Assembly: GCA_027306505.1 (NCBI GenBank)
Contig: DAHUZP010000057.1
Span: forward strand, 80,317-144,316
Length of the DNA: 64,000 bases
Direction of reading: 5' to 3'
Origin: Thermoplasmata archaeon
GTDB taxonomy: Archaea; Thermoplasmatota; Thermoplasmata; Lutacidiplasmatales; UBA184
Part shown: positions 57,843 to 64,000 of the stretch, one piece after another
Position numbering within the stretch: the first letter of the stretch is position 1
How the letters are laid out: each line of letters opens with the position of its first letter
Notes under the pieces: model-generated
Database searches by the model: none
What the model saw: the letters and a program-made list of their open reading frames with translations, nothing else
Told to the model about the DNA's origin: nothing
Made by a program: the position numbers and the translations under genes

Positions 57843-60557
57843 GTGGCCCCGTCTCCCGATACGGGACCCGGGGCGGCGGGAGGAGGGCCCTCCTCCGGCC
57901 CCGCTCCGGCCGCCGCTTCCTCGGGGAACCCCGCCCCTTCCTGGGCGCTCTCGGCGATCCCGGCGGCGTCGGGAGGGAAGGACCGCTCCCTGATCGCCGT
58001 GGTCTGGTGCCGGCAGGTGGACAACGAGGCCGAGAGCCCGGGCTACACCACGGTCCCGACGGAGTTCCCCGGCCGCAAGGAGACGCTGGACATGGTCCGG
58101 ATCGTGGGGAACCTCGCGATCAACGCGGCCGACACCCACGACTACTGGGACCCGGACCCGTCGAGCAAGCTCGCCTACTACCACAACCTCTTCCTCTACC
58201 CGGCGAACGGCGGGGCCCACCTCTGCCTGGGCCGGATGTTCCTCTCGACCGAGGACCGTCCCCGGCTCGGCATGAAGACCCTCGTGCTCGACGTGAACGC
58301 GCTGCTGGAGTCCGAGAACGTCGGCCAGGCGCTCCGGCGCTGGTACCTTTCGATGGGGAACCCGGGCAAGCCCTCCCCCTCGGAGGGGCGGGTGGACCCC
58401 GTGCTCCTGGACATCCTCTCGGACGGGCTCACCTTCCTTCGGGCGGACCCGGACGCACCGCTCTTCGCACTGGTCTCCGACCACTTCCACGACGCGGTGG
58501 GATCGGTGCTGGCCGCGCTCGAACGCTCGCCCTCCAGCCTCGCAATCTTGGTGGGGGTGCTGATCTTCCCCTACTTCCTTCCCGCGGGGCGGGTCGACCT
58601 CGCGGAGCTCACCGAAACGTTTCCCCTCAGCCTGGGGATCGCCCGCATCCCCCGCAACGAGGCGGGGGGAGAGCGCCACCAGCGTCGCGTCGCCGCGTGG
58701 GCGCAGCAGAACGTGCACCTGCTCGACCTCACCCAGGGCATCCCCGCGGAGCTCAGCTTCCGGCCCCCCGCTCGGGCGCCCGTCAGTTGGTGGGCTCGGG
58801 GGGACCGGGCCGACCTGGTCTCGGAGCTACGCCGGGAGGTGGACCGGCTGGAGGTGCCCCGCCGCAGCTCTCCGGAGCCGGGTGGCTGGGGAGAGGAGGG
58901 CACCGGTCTCGCCCGTCGACGGCAGCTCGCTCGACTGTCTCGGGCGATGAGCGCCGTCGCCCAGGTACTGGAGCTCCCTGAGGCGGAGCGCTCCAAGGCC
59001 GATCCCGCGACGCTCGAGCTCGCGGAGCCCTACCTGGCGGCCGCCGCCCGCAGCGGGCTCGCTTCCTCCGGCCCTGCCGCAGCGAAGGCCCTCACGGCCG
59101 GGCCCGCGTCCACACCTCTGCACGCAGAGCCCCCCTGGCGCCGTCCCCCCCGGCTCCGTTCGGAGCGCTCGGAGGTGGTGCCCGTCCCTCGGGACACCCG
59201 GGGGGGCGGTCTCCCCCCCGGGGACGCTCGCGGAGCGGGAAGCCCTCCCGCCCCGGTCGCGGGAAGCGGGTCGCTACCCGCCCCTCAGGGGGTCGGCCCC
59301 GCCGCGCCACCGGTCGCCGCGTCCGCCCGGGAGGCATCGCCCGTCGCAGCGGCCCTACCCCTCACGGCCGCCGGCGGACCTCCGTACGCCGAGCCCACCC
59401 CGCTGTCCCCCGCGCTGCTCGAAGAGCTGCGCGCCTACATCGACAGCCACATCGGAGAAGGACGCACGCGAAGCGGCGCCCTGGACCCGGACGTCGTCGG
59501 CGACCTCGAACGTGAGCTGGAGAGGCGCCTGGAGGCCCGGGCGCGGCTGCTCATCTCCCCCGAGGCGCTCGAAGCGCGCATCACCCAGGTGCTCGCGCGA
59601 CGCCCTCCCCCTTCCCCTCCTGAGCCCAGGCTCCTGTGGACCGGCGAGGCGCGTGACGCCTTAACCGAGGTCGTCAACGAGCTCGTCGCCCAGAAACTGA
59701 CCGAGCTCGCTCCACGCTCCGTGCCCAAGGCCGCGCCCCCGGCCTTCGACCCCACGAAGGTCGACGAGCGCCTCGTTGCGCTCCTGCGGGGAGAGGTGGA
59801 TGACACTCGAGTCTCGGCGGCGCTCGGCCAGCGCATCCAGTCCATGCTCTCCAAGGCCGCCGAGACCGACCGCAAGAGCACCGACGACCGCTTGGAGCAG
59901 ATGCTCGAGGAGCTCCACACCCGGTCCATGGCCCAGGCCGAGCTCGAGGCGAGCATCCACTCGGAGGTCCGGTTCCTCGACGAGAAGCTCCAGACCCTCA
60001 TGGGGCGGTTGATCCCGCTGCTTCGCCGCACCTGGCTCAAGATCGACGAGCTAGAGCGGCGGCCGAGCGGAGGGGCGGGCCCGTCAGAACGCAAGCTGAA
60101 GCAGTTGCGCGACGAGCTCTGGGGAGAGATGCGTCGCCTCGAGCTCGACCTCTCCGAGCGGACCCGCCTCATCTTGGACCGAGTGGAGGGCAACGTCCAG
60201 AACCAGGGACGGCTCTGGCTGACCCTGGTGAGCCAACTCTCGAGCTTGACCGAGCAGCGCCGGGAGCTCGAGCGGATCGTCCACGAGTCCAAGGAGGACT
60301 TCGAGCCCCCCGAACCGGCCCGAAGTGCCTCATCCCCCACCCGCCCGGGGACCGGCGCAGGGGATGCGACGGGAGCGTCCTCCGACGAGGAGACCGAGGG
60401 GACGTCGCCGGTCCAGGTGGTGGAGGACGCTGAGGAGGCTCCTGAGGAGGTCAAGGTGCCCGTGGACCGAAGGGAGAAGGGAGGGGCGAAGGCCCCCTCC
60501 AGCGCCGACGCCCGACCGGCCCCCCGTCCCCGGGGCACCCCGCGGTCCTCCAGTTGA
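57843..60557 (+). CDS. large coiled-coil protein with GAP1-N-like N-terminal domain
   Basis: A 904-residue protein, third gene of the VWA-GTPase module. After about 45 Ala/Pro residues comes a globular domain (about 45-300): LIAVVWCRQVDNEAESPGYT, LAYYHNLFLYPANGGAHLCL, GRMFLSTEDRPRLGMKTLVL and NVGQALRRWYLSMGNPG. The G-Y-T-T-V-P-T and DRPRLGMKTLVLD elements recall the N-terminal domain of GTPase-associated protein 1 (GAP1-N), though the resemblance is weak and from memory. A low-complexity stretch (about 290-510) leads to long helices (510-830: DLERELERRLEARARLLISP, KLKQLRDELWGEMRRLELDL) that predict coiled coils. The last 70 residues are acidic/Pro-rich. The GTG start has GAGGAGGGGG 6 nt upstream. 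No membrane segment is present. Confidence 0.65.
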   Translation: MAPSPDTGPGAAGGGPSSGPAPAAASSGNPAPSWALSAIPAASGGKDRSLIAVVWCRQVDNEAESPGYTTVPTEFPGRKETLDMVRIVGNLAINAADTHDYWDPDPSSKLAYYHNLFLYPANGGAHLCLGRMFLSTEDRPRLGMKTLVLDVNALLESENVGQALRRWYLSMGNPGKPSPSEGRVDPVLLDILSDGLTFLRADPDAPLFALVSDHFHDAVGSVLAALERSPSSLAILVGVLIFPYFLPAGRVDLAELTETFPLSLGIARIPRNEAGGERHQRRVAAWAQQNVHLLDLTQGIPAELSFRPPARAPVSWWARGDRADLVSELRREVDRLEVPRRSSPEPGGWGEEGTGLARRRQLARLSRAMSAVAQVLELPEAERSKADPATLELAEPYLAAAARSGLASSGPAAAKALTAGPASTPLHAEPPWRRPPRLRSERSEVVPVPRDTRGGGLPPGDARGAGSPPAPVAGSGSLPAPQGVGPAAPPVAASAREASPVAAALPLTAAGGPPYAEPTPLSPALLEELRAYIDSHIGEGRTRSGALDPDVVGDLERELERRLEARARLLISPEALEARITQVLARRPPPSPPEPRLLWTGEARDALTEVVNELVAQKLTELAPRSVPKAAPPAFDPTKVDERLVALLRGEVDDTRVSAALGQRIQSMLSKAAETDRKSTDDRLEQMLEELHTRSMAQAELEASIHSEVRFLDEKLQTLMGRLIPLLRRTWLKIDELERRPSGGAGPSERKLKQLRDELWGEMRRLELDLSERTRLILDRVEGNVQNQGRLWLTLVSQLSSLTEQRRELERIVHESKEDFEPPEPARSASSPTRPGTGAGDATGASSDEETEGTSPVQVVEDAEEAPEEVKVPVDRREKGGAKAPSSADARPAPRPRGTPRSSS

Positions 60558-60563
60558 CCCCAA

Positions 60564-60581
60564 GACCTCGGACGGGAGGTC
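60564..60581 (+). terminator. short hairpin after the coiled-coil gene
   Basis: GACCTC at 60564-60569 pairs with GAGGTC at 60576-60581 over a 6-nt loop, 7 nt after the stop codon at 60557. No T-run follows, so this is a weak terminator candidate or an RNA end-processing site. Confidence 0.3.
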
Positions 60582-60660
60582 GGCACGGGGGGGAGACATC
60601 CCAGGCCCCCTCCAGGGGCCCGTCTCGCCGCTATCGTTGGGCCATGTCCCTTGGGCCGAA

Positions 60661-60669
60661 CTTAATATT
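60661..60669 (+). promoter_or_regulatory. TATA box for the large surface protein
   Basis: CTTAATATT, centred 26 nt before the GTG at 60691, predicts a leaderless message. It also rules out the much earlier open-frame start at 60325. Confidence 0.6.
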
Positions 60670-60690
60670 CGAGGGGGAGGTCGGAGGCCT

Positions 60691-63600
60691 GTGTCGCGTC
60701 GGGGGACCGGACCCGTGCGAGGCGTAGCTTCCACCCTTCTGGTGCTAGGTGGCGTTCTCACCGTTCTGTTGCTCGCCGGCCCCGCCACACTACCCTGGGG
60801 GGGGCCCACCCTGGGTGGAACGAGGTCGTCTCCCGAGCTCTCCAACGTGGCCGGGGCCGATGCGCGCTTCCACCTCCCCGCGCCCAGCTCCGCACCGGAC
60901 CGCCTCGGCGCGGCATCCTTGGCGTGGAGTTCCGTCCAGCGTACGATGGACCGCGCGCTGAGCGTGGTCGCCCTGCAAGGACCGCGCCCGCAGGCGACGA
61001 GCGTCAACCTCTCGGGCTTCGGGATCCTGGGGGAGGGCGCTAACGCCCTCAGCAATAATGGCGTCGAGTTCAACTCGACCATCCCTCAGCTTCCCCCCGG
61101 GTTCAGCGGCGGGACGAACCCCAGTTCGGTCGTCATCTGCGTCGCCGGGGAGACGGTCACCACCAACGTCTCGGCCGTCGTCGGCTTCATCGAGCTCTCC
61201 TACGCAGGGATCACAGGCGCCCTCCCGATCTACGCGGTGAACGACTCCGGCGTCTCCATCGTCGGAACGTCCCCCATCACCGGCGCGATGCAGGTGGGGA
61301 GCGGCCCGCACACGTTCACGATGGCCGAGACCCACAGCAACTGGTGGAGCTTTACCGCCGATGGGGCGCTCATCACGGGTGGACCCTACACTGTCGGGAA
61401 CGCGAACGGTTCGGCGAACCTTCAGGTCGCGAACACGAGCCTCCTCACGCTGAGCATCCCGGCCTTCGCCTACCTCATCCCGGCGAACGTGACCGGCATG
61501 CCCCTCTCCCAGATCCAAACGGTCCTCAACGTCCGTTCCGGGAGCTCGTGGAGCGCGCCGCTCCTGGGCATCGAAGGGCTCGACGGGAACATCGGTGTAG
61601 CGGGGTACCTTCAGGACCCCACCATCCCCCCTGACACGGTGGACTTCGGTGGGAACTACCCCGTACTCACGGCCTTCACCATCCTCTGGGGCAGCGGAGC
61701 CCTGCCCTCGCTCGTCATGGCCGAGCATGGGTTCCCGGCCCCGCCCGCATCCCCGCTCGTCGCTCACGCGGGGATGGCGGTCCCCATCACGGTCTGGGTC
61801 AACACTTCCTCCTCTTCCTCGGCGGGGGTGGGGAGCGCCCTGCTCACCACGAACTCGACCGTGGGGGCAAGTTTCATCGGCGTCGGAACAGGGCCGAGCC
61901 CCGGGGAGTTCCACCTGGACTACGTGCCCCCTTCGAGCATGGCCTACGGGAACGACACGGTCACGATCCTGGCGACAGCGACCGGTTACGTCGCGACGCG
62001 CTCGACCTACCCCGTCACCATCTTGCCCTCCCCCATGACCATCGCCATCCGCGCTCCCCTGGGTCCCATCGACTCGGGCGCGACAGTGGACCTCGGGGTC
62101 TGGACGAACCTCACCGGGGCCGGACCGGTGGACCCGGGCTCTCTCAGGGCGACTGCCCAGGGTGGAGGGACCCTCGTGCTGCTTGCCGCGACCCCGGGGA
62201 CCGTGGGGTACCGCGTCGCGCAGTTCACCGCTCCGATGTACCTTCGAGCGTCGACCTCGACCTTGACGTTCTCCGCGTCCGGCTCCGGCCTCATCCCGCA
62301 GACCGCGACCGTGGTCTTCCATGTCGAGCTCCGGGCCCTGGACCTCTCGGGGCCCAGTTCCGCGAAGGTCTTCTCCGGGAGCACCCTCCACTTCCCGCTC
62401 TCGGTCTCGACGAACCACGGTGCCCTCCCAGGCGCGACGGGGAGCTGGTGGAACGTGAGCGTTCGCGGGAACGCGGGCGACTTCGACCCTCCTCTGCAGG
62501 GCCTACCGAACCTGACCTACCAGCAGAGCGGCGCTCTCGCTCTCAACCTCACCATCAACCCGGGCTACATCGGACCGGTCTGGTTCTGGGTGAACGGTAG
62601 CGCTCCAGGGTTCAACTCCACCTCCGCCACCTGGTCCGAAGAGGCCGACGGGAACCTCACGGTCACGGTGACCGGTTGGTCCCCCTCGACCAGCGTTGGG
62701 CAGCAGGAGACGCTCGTCCTGACCGTGCTTGGGCTTGCGGACGCCCCGGTCCCTGGGGCGGAGATCGACCTCGCGGCCAGCTCGGGCACCTTCGGCTCCG
62801 GCGGGGCGGGGAGCGCCATCGCCTACACGGACGCGAACGGACAAGCGACGGTCCCCTTCCACCTCCCCGACGCACAGGCGACCACGTTCCTTACCCTCAC
62901 GATCTTCGTGAACGTGACCTACTATGCCCCGTCGACGACCACCCTCGGCACGACCGCGACGGTCCCCGCCGGCGGTACCATCTCCTCCTCGGCCGACCAG
63001 CTCTGGGCGATGATCGACCTCCTCCTGGCGTTGGTGCTCATGGCGATCCTGCTCGCCCTCTTCGCGGTCCACCGACGAGACCCCCGGAGCCGGGGCGCCT
63101 CGGGCGCCCCCGCGGCTGCGGCGGGGTCCTCGGGCGCGCGCTGGGCGAGCGGCTCGGAGGACGACGAGGACCTGGGGGACGAGGGACGTGCGCCGAGCCC
63201 GGGGGTCCCGATCGCGCGCTACGAGGAGGAGGAGCTCGGCTCAGCGGACCACCCGGAGCCCGAGGACCTTCCCTCCTCGCGCGCTGCGGCGAGGTCGTCG
63301 GCGCCTGAGGAGCCCTCGACTGCCTCCGCAGAGGTCTCGGGTCCTTCCCCGGCGCCCTCAGGGGGCGCGCACGCGACCGAGCAAGGACCGACACTCTCCC
63401 CTTCCACGACGGGACCCTCTTCGCCCATCTCCAAGGCCGCCCAAACCAACGAGGACGGTGTATCCACCAAGGATTCCGCGCCTTCCTCCTCCACCAAGGG
63501 GGTGGAGCCCTCCTCAGCGCCTGTGGCGGCCGAGACCCAGCCTGTCCAGCCCTCCGGGGAGCGGAAGGACGCGACGAGCGAGAGCGAAGAGCGGTCCTCT

Positions 63601-63711
63601 TCGACCTCGGAAGGCGGCGGCTCGGGCGGATCATCGCCCTCCAGATCCTCGCCCAAGAAGGCGTCTCCCTCTTCCGACCGTCCGCGGAAGAAGCGGACCG
63701 GCCCCGCCTGA
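60691..63711 (+). CDS. large cell-surface protein with Ig-like domains, membrane anchor and long acidic tail
   Basis: A 1006-residue predicted exported glycoprotein. The N-terminus SRRGTGPVRGVASTLLVLGG with the following LTVLLLAGPATL is a signal peptide. The ectodomain (about 45-760) is Ser/Thr/Asn/Gly-rich with many Asn-x-Ser/Thr sequons. Its first part has VVGFIELSYAGITGALPIYA and HSNWWSFTADGALITGGPYT. Later beta-sandwich units are marked by PVTYP-like strands such as AGMAVPITVWVNTSS and VGQQETLVLTVLGLADAPVP (Ig-like/Big). One helix anchors it (LWAMIDLLLALVLMAILLAL, about 770-790). A cytoplasmic tail of about 215 residues, rich in Ser, Glu and Pro, follows and is unlike a usual S-layer protein. 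No catalytic motif is seen. It shares this layout with the PKD/Kelch protein at 14348-16951. Confidence 0.8.
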   Translation: MSRRGTGPVRGVASTLLVLGGVLTVLLLAGPATLPWGGPTLGGTRSSPELSNVAGADARFHLPAPSSAPDRLGAASLAWSSVQRTMDRALSVVALQGPRPQATSVNLSGFGILGEGANALSNNGVEFNSTIPQLPPGFSGGTNPSSVVICVAGETVTTNVSAVVGFIELSYAGITGALPIYAVNDSGVSIVGTSPITGAMQVGSGPHTFTMAETHSNWWSFTADGALITGGPYTVGNANGSANLQVANTSLLTLSIPAFAYLIPANVTGMPLSQIQTVLNVRSGSSWSAPLLGIEGLDGNIGVAGYLQDPTIPPDTVDFGGNYPVLTAFTILWGSGALPSLVMAEHGFPAPPASPLVAHAGMAVPITVWVNTSSSSSAGVGSALLTTNSTVGASFIGVGTGPSPGEFHLDYVPPSSMAYGNDTVTILATATGYVATRSTYPVTILPSPMTIAIRAPLGPIDSGATVDLGVWTNLTGAGPVDPGSLRATAQGGGTLVLLAATPGTVGYRVAQFTAPMYLRASTSTLTFSASGSGLIPQTATVVFHVELRALDLSGPSSAKVFSGSTLHFPLSVSTNHGALPGATGSWWNVSVRGNAGDFDPPLQGLPNLTYQQSGALALNLTINPGYIGPVWFWVNGSAPGFNSTSATWSEEADGNLTVTVTGWSPSTSVGQQETLVLTVLGLADAPVPGAEIDLAASSGTFGSGGAGSAIAYTDANGQATVPFHLPDAQATTFLTLTIFVNVTYYAPSTTTLGTTATVPAGGTISSSADQLWAMIDLLLALVLMAILLALFAVHRRDPRSRGASGAPAAAAGSSGARWASGSEDDEDLGDEGRAPSPGVPIARYEEEELGSADHPEPEDLPSSRAAARSSAPEEPSTASAEVSGPSPAPSGGAHATEQGPTLSPSTTGPSSPISKAAQTNEDGVSTKDSAPSSSTKGVEPSSAPVAAETQPVQPSGERKDATSESEERSSSTSEGGGSGGSSPSRSSPKKASPSSDRPRKKRTGPA

Positions 63712-63884
63712 CCTACTTCCTTCGGCGAGGCGCCGACCGGGACCTGGCCTCGGTGGGAGGACGCCAGGGACCTAGGTCCGTCCACACTTGGTCGAACCAT
63801 CGGCACGGGGTCGCGTCGAACAGGGACGACCATCGAGCCTTCCGGGGCTGGGAGGAGCGGACCCTCCAGAGAAAATACCCCGAG

Positions 63885-64000
63885 ATGAGCCTCTCCGAGG
63901 CGCTGGGCCACCTCGAGAACGTGGCGTGGGTGCGGTTCGGGACCGGGAAATCGGTCCGGGAGTGGTGCACCCGGCTGAGCGGGAAGGCGGACGAGATCCT
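63885..64000 (+). CDS. 3'-truncated reading frame, possible transposase remnant
   Basis: The plus strand from the ATG at 63885 reads MSLSEALGHLENVAWVRFGT, then GKSVREWCTRLSGKADEIL, and runs off the window. The same frame is open upstream to at least 63714 and gives WEERTLQRKYPEMSLSEALG, with basic residues before it. The pattern of a short Lys/Arg-Tyr helix, EALGHL, an R-F-G strand and a closing KADEIL helix resembles the C-terminal end of DDE-type transposases in archaea. No catalytic residues or terminal repeats are visible, and it might be the start of an unrelated gene. The region 63712-63884 otherwise holds no recognisable feature. Confidence 0.3.
   Translation, partial: MSLSEALGHLENVAWVRFGTGKSVREWCTRLSGKADEI

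Noticed and set aside
1..64000. CRISPR arrays, rRNA genes, integrase/attachment sites
   Set aside because: No regularly spaced repeats, rRNA signatures or integrase genes were seen on reading the window.

Overview
The window is about 67% GC and gene-dense, and it comes from an archaeon. It encodes a TATA-binding protein, aIF1A, a separate Bud32 kinase, archaeal-type TrmY, a class I CCA-adding enzyme and an Orc1/Cdc6-type ATPase. Many starts have a TATA-like hexamer 24-30 nt upstream, as expected for leaderless archaeal transcripts. DUF835, DUF929, PKD-repeat surface proteins and KaiC-like ATPases suggest a high-GC member of the Thermoplasmatota. That placement is inference; no 16S gene is present. 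No rRNA, tRNA or CRISPR array was seen.

Positions 1-24.8 kb: electron-transfer flavoprotein alpha (partial), a FixC-like ETF:quinone oxidoreductase, enoyl-CoA hydratase, acyl-CoA dehydrogenase, acyl-CoA synthetase, a thiolase with its DUF35 partner and a CitE-like lyase. Together they suggest fatty-acid/acyl-CoA oxidation feeding electrons through ETF to quinones. The thiolase-DUF35 pair may instead serve the mevalonate pathway. Between them lie aIF1A, the NAD(P)HX repair enzyme, Bud32, agmatinase, an ArsR regulator with a decayed SRPBCC partner, a ThiI-like sulfurtransferase, a V4R-DUF835 protein and an ABC-2 transporter.

Positions 24.8-43 kb: a disulfide-bond locus (VKOR plus two tandem DUF929 thioredoxin-like membrane proteins), CobT, Nudix, TBP, a TatD-like hydrolase, dTMP kinase, an Orc1/Cdc6-like ATPase next to a large TPR protein, lipoyl synthase, the CCA enzyme, an AmmeMemoRadiSam-type radical SAM enzyme and a methyltransferase.

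Positions 43-54.5 kb: TrmY, an FtsZ-like protein downstream of a double ribbon-helix-helix regulator, a DUF835 protein, an M14-like peptidase, QueC, DUF92, a solitary DNA methyltransferase, an EamA transporter, a GmhB-like phosphatase, a KaiC-like ATPase, Nudix, a 51-residue membrane protein and an asparagine-synthase-like PP-loop enzyme.

Positions 54.5-64 kb: a three-gene run (VWA protein, Ras-like P-loop GTPase, large coiled-coil protein with a GAP1-N-like N-terminus). This is the best candidate for an uncharacterised system, because it resembles bacterial GTPase-centred conflict/signalling modules. A large surface protein and a partial reading frame, possibly a transposase remnant, follow.
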